In this document: positions 24,315 through 32,732 of the stretch, in pieces
Layout of the letters: every line of letters begins with the position of its first letter
Position numbering within the stretch: position 1 is the first letter of the stretch
DNA from: Pantoea alfalfae
Lineage (GTDB): Bacteria > Pseudomonadota > Gammaproteobacteria > Enterobacterales > Enterobacteriaceae
Direction: 5' to 3'
Assembly: GCF_019880205.1 (NCBI RefSeq)
Contig: NZ_CP082292.1
Span: 2,108,001-2,172,000 of the forward strand
Length of the DNA: 64,000 nucleotides
Notes under the pieces: model-generated
What the model was told of the DNA's origin: nothing
What the model saw: the letters and a program-made list of their open reading frames with translations, nothing else
The model's database searches: none
Translations under genes and position numbers: made by a program

Positions 24315-25014
24315 ACGCGCTGGGGCTTTCATAGCCCAGCTCCAGCGCCACCCGCAGTACGGAGTCGCCCTGCGCCAGTCGCGTCAGGGCGATAGCCAGG
24401 CGGGCGCGGCGCACCCAGTCGCTGAACTGCAGGCCGGTTTCGCGCATAAAATGGCGGGCCAGAGTGCGGCCCGAAACATTCAGGTGGGCGCTGGCGCGCA
24501 GCAGCGTCCAGCTTTCACCGGGCGTCTGCTGAATCAGCTCGCACAGGGCCTGTAAACGGGGGCTGTCGGGCGTCGGCAAGGCAAATGGCAGCACCTCCAT
24601 GCCGCGGATTTCATCCAGAATCAACTCCATCACCCGCTCGGCCCGACTGCCTGCGGCGTAACGATCTGGCAGGCTCAGCGCCGTGACAATCAGTTCGCGC
24701 AGCAGCGGTGAGATTTGCACCACCTGACAACTGGCGGGCAGATCGGCGCGCGCCAGCGGATCGATAAACAGCGTGCGCGCCGCCACACTGCCGGTAATCT
24801 GCAGCGCATGACGGGTAAATGCGGGCAGCCAGACGCCGCGACTCGGCGGCACAATCCAGCTGCCATACTCCGTCTCCACCCGTACCACGCCGCTCAGGGT
24901 GTGGATCAGCTGGGCACAGGCGTGCTGGTGCCAGGGTTCGCTGGCACCGTGCAGATAATCGTGTGCCAGCGGCACCAGCGGACGCGTGCTGAAGTCAAAA
25001 TGTTGCTGACTCAT
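24235..25014 (-). CDS. AraC-family transcriptional regulator
   Basis: This is a 259-residue regulator with an N-terminal cupin-like sensor (SEPWHQHACAQLIHTLSGVV) and two C-terminal helix-turn-helix motifs (LLRASAHLNVSGRTLARHFM, then VALELGYESPSAFSAMFRRL). The ATG overlaps the stop of the upstream dehydrogenase gene by 4 bp (ATGA), so they form one operon. The 3' end overlaps leuA tail to tail by 80 bp. It may control the dehydrogenase or its own operon; the effector is unknown. Confidence 0.88.
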   Translation of the reverse strand: MSQQHFDFSTRPLVPLAHDYLHGASEPWHQHACAQLIHTLSGVVRVETEYGSWIVPPSRGVWLPAFTRHALQITGSVAARTLFIDPLARADLPASCQVVQISPLLRELIVTALSLPDRYAAGSRAERVMELILDEIRGMEVLPFALPTPDSPRLQALCELIQQTPGESWTLLRASAHLNVSGRTLARHFMRETGLQFSDWVRRARLAIALTRLAQGDSVLRVALELGYESPSAFSAMFRRLLGASPTDYFSPAETGLLR

Positions 25015-25871
25015 TGCGCCTTCAGGTAGCGGTAGATCACCGCCAGGTCCTCTTCACCGTGTCCGGCCTCCACCGCCTGCTGCCAGAGCTGGGCGATATT
25101 CTCCAGCGCCGGCAGCGGCGTCTCTGCGGCATCCAGCGCCAGGCGGGCATCTTTCAGCGCCCAGACCAGATGCATCTGCGGCGTGAAGTCGTCGCTGGCG
25201 ATCATCCCGAGCTTCATTTTTGCATACGGTGCGGCCAGCGGACCGCCCTCCAGCACCTGCCAGAGATCGTCGGTAGAAAAGCCGAACGCCTCCGCCAGCC
25301 GGGTGCTCTCTGCCAGGCTCTGCATCATGCCAATCAGCCAGCTATTGATGACCAGCTTCATGCGGGTGCTTTTGCCCGCCTCGCCCAGCCACTTTGTCTC
25401 TTTGCTGATGGCGGCAAACACCGTTTCTGCCGCCTGGGCACGGCTCTGATCGCCACTGGCCAGCACCAGAATCTGTGCGTTTTCTGCGGGTGCTTTGGTG
25501 CCGGAAACCGGCGCGTCGATGAACAGCAGATCCGGTCGTTCCGCTGTGAAAAAGGCGATCAGCGCATCGGTTTTTTCCACGCCGATGGTGCCCATCTGAC
25601 ATAGCGTCGCACCCTGCTTAAACGCCGCTTTGGCCTGATGCAGCACCTGCTCTGTGGTGTCACCGTCGGAGAGCATGGCGATTACCACATCTGCCTCGCG
25701 TACCGCCTCTGCCGGTGAATCAGCCAGCTGCAATCCGGCGCCCAGCAAATCCTCGCCGCGCGCGCGGGTACGGTTCCAGCCGTGTACGCGAAAGCCTTTT
25801 TTCAGCAGGTTGGCGGCAAATGCATGCCCCATTGCGCCTAATCCCAGAACCGCCACTTCAGGTTGTTTCAT
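25011..25871 (-). CDS. NAD(P)-dependent beta-hydroxyacid dehydrogenase
   Basis: This 286-residue enzyme is of the 3-hydroxyisobutyrate/tartronate-semialdehyde reductase family. The Rossmann motif is VAVLGLGAMGHAFAANLLKK (residues 6-25), the substrate motif DAPVSGTKAPAE, and the catalytic lysine lies in MKLVINSWLIGM. The variant SGTKAPAE instead of SGG-x-GA suggests it is not a standard 3-hydroxyisobutyrate dehydrogenase. The start has GGAG 5 bp upstream; the frame runs 41 codons further without support. It is co-transcribed with the AraC regulator and divergent from pqqU. Substrate unknown. Confidence 0.85.
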   Translation of the reverse strand: MKQPEVAVLGLGAMGHAFAANLLKKGFRVHGWNRTRARGEDLLGAGLQLADSPAEAVREADVVIAMLSDGDTTEQVLHQAKAAFKQGATLCQMGTIGVEKTDALIAFFTAERPDLLFIDAPVSGTKAPAENAQILVLASGDQSRAQAAETVFAAISKETKWLGEAGKSTRMKLVINSWLIGMMQSLAESTRLAEAFGFSTDDLWQVLEGGPLAAPYAKMKLGMIASDDFTPQMHLVWALKDARLALDAAETPLPALENIAQLWQQAVEAGHGEEDLAVIYRYLKAQ

Positions 25872-26065
25872 GCTGACTCCCATAAGTTTGTGTCTGCATC
25901 CGTCAATGCTGGATGCCTTATTACTGCAAAAGATGGATTCCAGCCTGGCGGTAAACAGAGAAAAAATCCAGCGTGAAACGGTGTACCCCGGCACCCCGAA
26001 GCCTTACCCTATGCGGCAATTGTTCCACCTGGTTCATTTATGCTTCTCTTTTCAGGCCTCTGATA

Positions 26066-28186
26066 ATGAAAATACTCTCTCTGCGGCAGGCGACGCTGCT
26101 GATGTTGCCTGCCATTTTGCCGCTGCCGCTGCTGGCAGCAGACAATGACAATACCCTGGTCGTCACGGCCACCCCGCCAGAAACGGGCCTTAACGAGCTT
26201 GATACCCCCGCCGCCCTGAGTGTGGTCAGCGGCGACGATATGCGTCAGGCTGCGCCGCGCGTTAACCTGTCGGAAAACCTCAGCAGCGTGCCGGGTCTGC
26301 AGATCCAAAACCGCCAGAATTACGCCCAGGACCTGCAGCTGTCGATGCGTGGCTTTGGCTCCCGCTCAACCTACGGCGTACGCGGGCTGCGCATCTATGT
26401 GGATGGCATCCCGGCCACCATGCCGGACGGTCAGGCGCAGACCTCCAATATTGATATCGGCTCGATTGATCATGTCGAGGTGCTGCGCGGCCCCTTTTCT
26501 GCGCTCTATGGCAACGCATCGGGCGGCGTGATCAATTTGACCACCCAGCAGGGTCAGCAGCCGGCCACGCTGGAAGCGAGCAGCTGGTACGGCAGTTACG
26601 GCAGCTGGCGCAACAGCGTTAAAGCCAGTGGCGCAACTGGTGACGGCACGCACGCCGGGGATGTGAACTACACCGTCTCCGCCTCACGCTTTACGACCCA
26701 CGGTTATCGCGATCACAGTTCTGCGCAGAAAAACCTCGGCAACGCCCGGCTCGGCGTGCGCATCGATGATGTCAGTACCCTGACGCTGCTGTTTAACAGC
26801 GTGCACATTGACGCCCAGGATCCCGGCGGCTTAACCGAAGCGCAGTGGCGTGACAATCCGCGCCAGGTGGTCAGTAACGTTACGCTTTACAACACCCGTA
26901 AAACGGTCGATCAGACCCAGGGCGGCCTGCGTTATCAGCGCCAGATGAGTGAAAACGATGACCTCAGCGTAATGCTCTATGCAGGAGTGCGTGAAACCAC
27001 GCAGTTCCAGTCCATTCCTGCCGCCGTTCAGCGTAATCCCTCTCATCCAGGAGGCGTGATCGACCTTACCCGCCACTATCAGGGCGTCGATACGCGCTGG
27101 ACCCATCGCGACACGCTGCTGTCGATGCCGGTGGCGGTGACCGGCGGACTCGACTACGAAACCATGACCGAGCGCCGCAAGGGTTATGAAAACTACACCG
27201 TCAGCAGCGGCGTAACGCAGCTGGGCGAACAGGGCAATCTGCGCCGCAACGAGCGCAACCTGATGTGGACGCTCGATCCTTATGTGCAGACCAACTGGCA
27301 GCTCACCGATAAACTGTCGCTGGATGCAGGCGTGCGCTTCAGCACCGTTAACTTTGATTCCAATGACTTCTATATCCGGCCCGGTAACGGTGACGACAGC
27401 GGTGAGGCGCGGTATCACAAGTGGCTGCCCGCGGCGGCGCTGAAATATGCGTTTGACCCGAGCTGGAACGCGTGGATCTCCGCCGGACGCGGCTTTGAAA
27501 CGCCGACCATTAATGAGCTCTCTTACCGCTCGGATGGCGCGACCGGCCTGAACCTGGGGCTGAAACCGGCCACCAGCGACACGCTGGAGATCGGCAGTAA
27601 AAAACGCATCGGCAATGGCCTGGTCAGCGCGGCGCTGTTCCAGACCGATACCCGCGATGAGATTGTGGCGGATACCAGCAGCGGCGGACGAACTACCTAT
27701 AAAAATGCCGGTCAGACCCGCCGCCGCGGTCTGGAGTTAAGCCTGGATCAGCAGTTTGCCTGGGACTGGCGGCTGAAGATGGCCTATACACTGCTGGATG
27801 CGCGTTATCGCAGCAACGCCTGCGGCAGCGATAGCTGTGACGGCAACCGCATTCCGGGCATCGCGCGAAACATGGCGTACGCCGGACTCGGCTATCTGCC
27901 GGAACAGGGCTTTTACGCCGGCAGTGAAGTGCGTTATCTGAGCCAGATCGCCGCTGAAGATCAGAACAACGTGAATACCCCGTCTTACACCGTGGCGGCC
28001 GTAAACAGTGGCTATAAGTGGCTGGTGGAGAACTGGACGCTGGATCTGTTTGGCCGGGTCGATAACCTGTTTGACCGGCACTACGTGGGTTCAGTGATTG
28101 TGAATGAGAGCAATGGTCGCTACTTCGAGTCTGCGCCGGGCCGCAACTATAGCGTCGGTGTGACGCTGGGTTACGCCTTCCGTTAA
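26066..28186 (+). CDS. pqqU: PqqU (YncD), TonB-dependent PQQ receptor
   Basis: This 706-residue outer-membrane receptor takes up PQQ with TonB energy. A signal peptide (MKILSLRQATLLMLPAILPL) ends near LLAADND, followed by a TonB box-like NTLVVTAT, a plug domain (SENLSSVPGLQIQNRQNYAQ, LSMRGFGSRSTYG) and a 22-strand barrel ending ...VTLGYAFR with a terminal aromatic near the end. Wording follows E. coli YncD almost throughout, including GRGFETPTINELSYR and DNLFDRHYVGSVIVNES. The ribosome site is weak. Its place about 5 kb from the pqq operon fits the PQQ function. A strong hairpin follows the stop. Confidence 0.93.
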   Translation: MKILSLRQATLLMLPAILPLPLLAADNDNTLVVTATPPETGLNELDTPAALSVVSGDDMRQAAPRVNLSENLSSVPGLQIQNRQNYAQDLQLSMRGFGSRSTYGVRGLRIYVDGIPATMPDGQAQTSNIDIGSIDHVEVLRGPFSALYGNASGGVINLTTQQGQQPATLEASSWYGSYGSWRNSVKASGATGDGTHAGDVNYTVSASRFTTHGYRDHSSAQKNLGNARLGVRIDDVSTLTLLFNSVHIDAQDPGGLTEAQWRDNPRQVVSNVTLYNTRKTVDQTQGGLRYQRQMSENDDLSVMLYAGVRETTQFQSIPAAVQRNPSHPGGVIDLTRHYQGVDTRWTHRDTLLSMPVAVTGGLDYETMTERRKGYENYTVSSGVTQLGEQGNLRRNERNLMWTLDPYVQTNWQLTDKLSLDAGVRFSTVNFDSNDFYIRPGNGDDSGEARYHKWLPAAALKYAFDPSWNAWISAGRGFETPTINELSYRSDGATGLNLGLKPATSDTLEIGSKKRIGNGLVSAALFQTDTRDEIVADTSSGGRTTYKNAGQTRRRGLELSLDQQFAWDWRLKMAYTLLDARYRSNACGSDSCDGNRIPGIARNMAYAGLGYLPEQGFYAGSEVRYLSQIAAEDQNNVNTPSYTVAAVNSGYKWLVENWTLDLFGRVDNLFDRHYVGSVIVNESNGRYFESAPGRNYSVGVTLGYAFR

Positions 28187-28190
28187 AACT

Positions 28191-28219
28191 ATCCGGGCCA
28201 CCATTGCGGTGGCCCGGAT
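28191..28219. terminator. Hairpin between convergent genes
   Basis: ATCCGGGCCACC-ATTGC-GGTGGCCCGGAT is a perfect 12-bp stem starting 4 bp after the pqqU stop and 19 bp before the end of the isochorismatase gene. There is no T run on either strand, so it may be a rho-assisted or bidirectional stop or an RNA-stabilising hairpin. Confidence 0.6.
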
Positions 28220-28237
28220 CATACCGTCATACGCTTA

Positions 28238-28798
28238 TCAGGCACGGGATTTTAGCTGCGCCACAATATCGTCACAGCTGCCGGATTCACCCAGGCGCGG
28301 GAATATCAATTTTACGCTGTTGTTGTGCGTATCCATGTTGAGATCGGTCATCGCATCGGTCGTCAGCGTGACGTTGTAACCTAATTCATACGCCTGACGT
28401 GCCGTCGACTCCACGCCGATGCTGGTCGCAATACCGCAGATCACGACCTGAGTAATGCCGCGCTTTTGCAGTTCCTCATGTAGCGCCGTGTTATGAAACG
28501 CGCCCCAGGTTTTCTTGGTGATGGTGAGATCATTCTGCTGCGGCGTCATCGCCGGAACCAGCGTGGCCCAGTCGTCAGGCAGATCGCCGTTGTGACGCGC
28601 CTGCTCGTTACGGCCAGGTGCCCCACCGGCCACGTTAACCAGCACCGCCGGCAGGTCGTGCGCGCGAAATGCCTCAGCCAGATCGGCACAGCGTTCGATC
28701 ACCGGCTGCGGCTCATGGACCAGAGGCAGCGCTACAATGCCATGTTGCAGGTCGATAACAATCAGCGCAGTTTTTGCATCAAGTGTGGTTACAGCCAT
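28238..28798 (-). CDS. Isochorismatase-family hydrolase lacking the catalytic Cys
   Basis: This 186-residue protein has the alpha/beta fold of isochorismatases and cysteine hydrolases. The first catalytic aspartate lies in ALIVIDLQHGIV (Asp16) and the lysine in LTITKKTWGAF (residue about 95). Where cysteine hydrolases have their nucleophile, this protein reads CGIATSIGVESTARQAYELG, so Gly stands in its place, as in true isochorismatases. It may therefore cleave an ether or vinyl group rather than an amide, or have another role. It has a GAGG ribosome site and lies 15 bp after a MarR regulator, which probably controls it. Confidence 0.82.
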   Translation of the reverse strand: MAVTTLDAKTALIVIDLQHGIVALPLVHEPQPVIERCADLAEAFRAHDLPAVLVNVAGGAPGRNEQARHNGDLPDDWATLVPAMTPQQNDLTITKKTWGAFHNTALHEELQKRGITQVVICGIATSIGVESTARQAYELGYNVTLTTDAMTDLNMDTHNNSVKLIFPRLGESGSCDDIVAQLKSRA

Positions 28799-28813
28799 GT
28801 TGGATCCTCAGGT

Positions 28814-29239
28814 TCAATAGTCAGTGAGTCGTTGCAGCAGAGGGAGAACGTCGATCAGTTGTTGCTGCTCTGCCGGACTGAGCCGCGCATCCAGTGTCCT
28901 GACCAGCCAGTCATCGCGCATTGCACGACTCGACGTAATTACCGCCAGGCTCGATGCGGTGGGCAGATAGCGTGTTTTACGGCCATCATGGGGATCGGGC
29001 TCGCCCGTTATCAGTTCTGCCGCCACTAATCCGGCGACGGTCGTCCCCATTGACTGGGTGCGCACGCCCTCGGCGGCGGCCAGTTGCGTCACCGTCATCG
29101 CCCCGTCGCGCACCAGATGCCCCAGCACCGCCACCTGCGACCAGGTGAGTTCGCCAGGCGGTGCCGATTCGCGCAACCGGCGACCCAGCTTGCCCACCAG
29201 CATGCGCAGCGTGGCAGCAGATTCAGTCAGATCGCGCAT
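28814..29239 (-). CDS. MarR-family transcriptional regulator
   Basis: This 141-residue winged-helix repressor-type regulator has ELTWSQVAVLGHLVRDGAMT as the start of the DNA-binding domain, followed by VTQLAAAEGVRTQSMGTTVA (recognition helix region) and the wing GEPDPHDGRKTRYLP. The DPHDGR-type wing is a MarR hallmark. It has a GGAG ribosome site, is the first gene of a two-gene leftward operon with the isochorismatase-like hydrolase, and presumably represses it. Confidence 0.9.
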   Translation of the reverse strand: MRDLTESAATLRMLVGKLGRRLRESAPPGELTWSQVAVLGHLVRDGAMTVTQLAAAEGVRTQSMGTTVAGLVAAELITGEPDPHDGRKTRYLPTASSLAVITSSRAMRDDWLVRTLDARLSPAEQQQLIDVLPLLQRLTDY

Positions 29240-29305
29240 TTCCCGTCTCCATCGATAAGCGAAAGTATAAAGATACGAAGGTAAACTGTGTAGTTTGCTC
29301 AGGTA

Positions 29306-29863
29306 TCAATTTGTAACGTCCGGGCGCTGCAGATAGTGAATCAGGCTGTGAAAGCGCAGCGGCGTGCTGAGCGGGTTGCGGTAGCTGTGCGGCACGTCGG
29401 CGCTGAACTGAAACGCCTCGCCTTTTAGCAGACGCCGCCAGCGATCGTTGACCCCCAGCAACAGTTCGCCCTCAATAACCACCACCTGCTCCACGCAGCC
29501 CGCTTCATGTGGCGAGGAATGGCTCTGCGCGCCCGCGGCCAGCTCCACCGCCAGCAGATCAAATCGCAGTTGCGGATCGTAAGGCAGCACGGAGCGTACC
29601 GACATGTCAGCGTTGGGCTGACTGAATCCCGATATGGTGCCGGAAGGCAACGCGCTCCCGTCGATAAAAAAGGAAAAGGGAACGTTAAACCCGGTAGCAA
29701 TCTTCCACAGCGTCGCCACCGTCGGACTGGATTCACCCCGCTCAATCTGCCCCAGCATCGCTTTACTGACGCCGGTTCGCTCCGCCGTCAGCGTCAGGCT
29801 CCAGCCATTGGCCTGGCGCAACTGTCTGAGCGCACCGCTCAGGTGTTGCTGAAAATCTGCCAT
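29306..29863 (-). CDS. ydcN: XRE-cupin transcriptional regulator (YdcN/SutR-like)
   Basis: This 185-residue regulator has an N-terminal XRE helix-turn-helix (residues about 8-62, with GWSLTLTAERTGVSKAMLGQ then IERGESSPTVATLWKIA) and a C-terminal cupin sensor (PHEAGCVEQVVVIEGELLLG, then PHSYRNP). It is divergent from the BenE-family gene ydcO, the same arrangement as ydcN(sutR)-ydcO in E. coli, where SutR affects sulfur use. The ATG has CAGGAGA 6 bp upstream. Two mirrored operator-like sites at 29923-29965 lie between the two genes and are likely its targets. Confidence 0.85.
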   Translation of the reverse strand: MADFQQHLSGALRQLRQANGWSLTLTAERTGVSKAMLGQIERGESSPTVATLWKIATGFNVPFSFFIDGSALPSGTISGFSQPNADMSVRSVLPYDPQLRFDLLAVELAAGAQSHSSPHEAGCVEQVVVIEGELLLGVNDRWRRLLKGEAFQFSADVPHSYRNPLSTPLRFHSLIHYLQRPDVTN

Positions 29864-29922
29864 TTTTTCTCCTGAGTTCTCGTCACCCTGGCAGGTGACG
29901 TTATGCCGATAGTGTAACACTT

Positions 29923-29965
29923 GTGCGTTATAGCGCACTATGCGAACATGTGCGCTATAACGCAC
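29923..29965. promoter_or_regulatory. Paired inverted operators between ydcN and ydcO
   Basis: GTGCGTTATAGCGCAC (29923-29938) recurs as its exact reverse complement, GTGCGCTATAACGCAC (29950-29965), and each copy is itself close to palindromic. Centre-to-centre distance is 27 bp. The pair sits 21 bp upstream of the ydcO start and 60 bp upstream of ydcN, as expected for autoregulated control of both genes by the XRE protein. Confidence 0.8.
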
Positions 29966-29985
29966 ACCTTAAATTGAGTCTGACC

Positions 29986-31158
29986 ATGACGAGAGCCGAA
30001 CCGTCCCGTTTTACCCTGCCGATGCTGGTCTCCGGCTTTGTTGCTGTGCTGGTGGGCTACAGCAGCAGCGGCGCGATTATTTATCAGATGTTTCAGGCGG
30101 CGGGCGCTTCACCGGCGCAGATTGGTGGCTGGCTGTCAGTGCTGGGTCTTGCGCAGGGGATTGTCTCGCTGGGTCTTTCACTGCGCTACCGCATGCCGGT
30201 GCTGGCCGCCTGGTCCACGCCCGGTGCCGCGCTGCTGGCGACCAGCTTTCACGGCGTTACGCTGAATGAGGCGGTGGGCGTGTTTGTTTTCGCAAATCTG
30301 CTGATCGTGGTGTGCGGCGTGACCGGCCTGTTTGCCCGGCTGATGAACCATATTCCCGCCTCGCTGGCGGCGGCGATGCTGGCCGGTATTCTGTTGCGCT
30401 TCGGGCTGCAGACCTTTGCCGATTTGCAGAGCAACTTTGTGCTGTGTGGCAGCATGTGCCTCGCCTGGCTGCTGGCCCGTCGCTGGCTGGCACGCTATGC
30501 CATTCTGGTGACGCTGATGGTAGGGATTGCCGTGGCACTGGCCCAGCATGCCATCCATTTTCCCCCGCAGGCGATGATGCTGGCACTGCCGGAGCCGGTG
30601 ATGCCGCACTTTACCCTGACCACGCTGCTGGGGATCGGCGTGCCCTATTTCCTGGTGACCATGGCGTCGCAGAATGCCCCTGGCATCGCGACGTTACAGG
30701 CGCACGGCTACCGTCCGCCGGTCTCTTCTCTGATGAGCTGGACCGGTGTTACAGCGCTGCTGTTGTCGCCTTTTGGAGGCTTTTCGGTCTGCGTGGCGGC
30801 GATTACGGCGGCGATCTGCATGAGCGATGAAGTCGACGCTAATCCGCAGCAACGCTGGCGTGCCGCTGCGCTGGCCGGGGTCTTTTATCTGCTGGCGGGC
30901 GCGTCCGGTGCGCTGATTGCCGTGCTGTTCAGTGCGCTACCTGCGGTGCTGATTGAGGCGCTGGCGGGTCTGGCTCTGCTGGCTACCCTGGGCGGCAGCC
31001 TGCATCGCGCACTCGATGTGCCTGCCGAACGCGACAGTGCGCTAATCACGTTTCTGATCACCGCATCAGGCGTCTCTTTGCTGGGTATTGGCCCTGCCTT
31101 CTGGGGACTGATCGGTGGCGTTATCGCTCACCTGGTGCTGGTGCGTAAAACCGCCTGA
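29986..31158 (+). CDS. ydcO: BenE-family membrane transporter (YdcO)
   Basis: This is a 390-residue inner-membrane protein with about 12 hydrophobic segments, of the benzoate/H+ symporter (BenE) family. Typical stretches are LVSGFVAVLVGYSSSGAIIY near the N-terminus and TMASQNAPGIATLQAHGY (residues about 220-240) with ALLLSPFGGFSVCVAAITAA following. The sequence and divergent position to an XRE-cupin gene match E. coli ydcO. The start at 29986 is chosen because the open frame upstream runs through the operators and has no ribosome site. The true substrate is unknown. Confidence 0.88.
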   Translation: MTRAEPSRFTLPMLVSGFVAVLVGYSSSGAIIYQMFQAAGASPAQIGGWLSVLGLAQGIVSLGLSLRYRMPVLAAWSTPGAALLATSFHGVTLNEAVGVFVFANLLIVVCGVTGLFARLMNHIPASLAAAMLAGILLRFGLQTFADLQSNFVLCGSMCLAWLLARRWLARYAILVTLMVGIAVALAQHAIHFPPQAMMLALPEPVMPHFTLTTLLGIGVPYFLVTMASQNAPGIATLQAHGYRPPVSSLMSWTGVTALLLSPFGGFSVCVAAITAAICMSDEVDANPQQRWRAAALAGVFYLLAGASGALIAVLFSALPAVLIEALAGLALLATLGGSLHRALDVPAERDSALITFLITASGVSLLGIGPAFWGLIGGVIAHLVLVRKTA

Positions 31159-31329
31159 TTGCGTGATAGCTGCTGAAATATCGGTTATTTTTCCGCCCGC
31201 CGGTGAAAAAAACACTGGATTTACCTCCTTTTCTGCCGTTTGATTTGTCATTGCCCCGCGTAAAATCAACCTAATCGTCGATAACACGCGATTTTCTGCC
31301 TCAGACAACGACCGATAAGGGCCCAACAG

Positions 31330-32730
31330 GTGGCAAAAACTTTTCTGCGCAGCGGTAATTTAGATGCAGTTCTGGCATTAGGTGAAAATGGCCAGCCGGT
31401 CTATGCCTCAGCATTGCAAATTCGTGAAACCCTGCGCCTGCGCCGTCAGAGCGCACTGGCAGATTGCCTGGCCATTCCTCAGGCCAATGAACGGGGCGAC
31501 CGCCTCGACTGGTATGCCCCTTTCAGCGGCCGGGTGAAATCCTGGCTGGGCGCCAGCGATCATGAACGTCGGGTGGCACTGCAGCAGCTTACCGCATGCC
31601 AGCAGGATATGCAGGATCTCAGTACGCGCGCGCGCGCGGCAGAGAACCCGTCGATGCGGCTGTTTGGTGCGCTGCTGAGCAAAACCCTGCAATTCCCCGA
31701 TCAGCAGTATGTTTATCTGGTTGATGGCAAACCGGTCATTACCTTCTGGGGCTTTGTTGATGCCCAGGCACGCAGCCGTGACGATGCGCTGGCCTGCCTG
31801 CGCGACACGCTGGAAGAGAATCTGCCGGTGACGCTGGTTGAACCGCTGCCTGAGCTGCCTGCCGCACCTGTTGCCGTCGAGCCGGTCATCGTCGCTGAGC
31901 CTGAACCTGCACCTGAACCTGAAGAGGAGCCGCTGCCAGTCGCGGCAGCCGTTGCGCCTGAGCCGGTTGCACCTGTAGCGGCTCGCCGTCGTTTCCGCGT
32001 CTGGTATCTGTTACCGCCGGTGGCGATTGCTGCCGCCGTAACGGTGGCCGTGCTGCTGCATCGTCCTGAACCTGTCGCCACACCGGTGGCATCAACGAAG
32101 CCAGCCGCCGCCCCTGCGGTTGTTTCAGCGCCCGCCGCGGTTTCTACTCCTGCCTCTGCGGCGAGTCAGGCCCCGGCAGCGGCCACACCTGCCGCTACAC
32201 CGGCAGCAACGACACTTGCGGAGACAGCAACAACTGAGAAACAACCCGAGTCGCAGCCGCAAAAACCAGCCAGCGCTGGCACGACCGAAGCCGCACCAGC
32301 CGCTTCATCTGCTACCCTTGCCAGTGCAGTGACCCCGCCGGTTCCGGCTAAGCCTGATGATTTGATTGTCACGCCGGACGCCGTGCGCGAAGGTCAGGTA
32401 CAGGTGATTGATGGCCGCTGGCGTGTGACTATCGACCAGATGCCGACGCCGACCGGTAAGCCGCCGGTGATGCGCTTCCAGTTTAAAAATGGCAAAGGCA
32501 GCGTGCAGGTTGCCCAGGGTAATACCACCTGTAAAGCTGATGTCAGCGCCGCCATGACCAGTGCCGGTAACCTGGTGATTGAGAGCCGCTACACGGCGAA
32601 GTGTCAGAACAGTTCGCGCTACCGTATGCCACTGCTGATCTGCCATGCGAGTATGGGCGCCGCCGTGTGTGAAGCACAGTATGCTGAAGACCGGGTATTC
32701 CCGATGACGATTAAGCGTGAGAGTAAATAA
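31330..32730 (+). CDS. srfA: SrfA-family protein
   Basis: This is the first gene of the srfABC operon. The 466-residue product has a soluble N-terminal domain (1 to about 170), an acidic proline-rich stretch, one transmembrane segment (about 224-245, VWYLLPPVAIAAAVTVAVLL), a long Ala/Pro/Thr linker (about 246-340) and a C-terminal domain (RWRVTIDQMPTPTGKPPVMR) with several cysteines suited to an oxidising compartment. It starts with GTG after an AAGG site. The layout suggests an inner-membrane protein with a periplasmic C-terminus. In Salmonella srf genes were found as SsrB-regulated, but the biochemical role is unknown. Confidence 0.78.
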   Translation: MAKTFLRSGNLDAVLALGENGQPVYASALQIRETLRLRRQSALADCLAIPQANERGDRLDWYAPFSGRVKSWLGASDHERRVALQQLTACQQDMQDLSTRARAAENPSMRLFGALLSKTLQFPDQQYVYLVDGKPVITFWGFVDAQARSRDDALACLRDTLEENLPVTLVEPLPELPAAPVAVEPVIVAEPEPAPEPEEEPLPVAAAVAPEPVAPVAARRRFRVWYLLPPVAIAAAVTVAVLLHRPEPVATPVASTKPAAAPAVVSAPAAVSTPASAASQAPAAATPAATPAATTLAETATTEKQPESQPQKPASAGTTEAAPAASSATLASAVTPPVPAKPDDLIVTPDAVREGQVQVIDGRWRVTIDQMPTPTGKPPVMRFQFKNGKGSVQVAQGNTTCKADVSAAMTSAGNLVIESRYTAKCQNSSRYRMPLLICHASMGAAVCEAQYAEDRVFPMTIKRESK

Positions 32731-32732
32731 CG

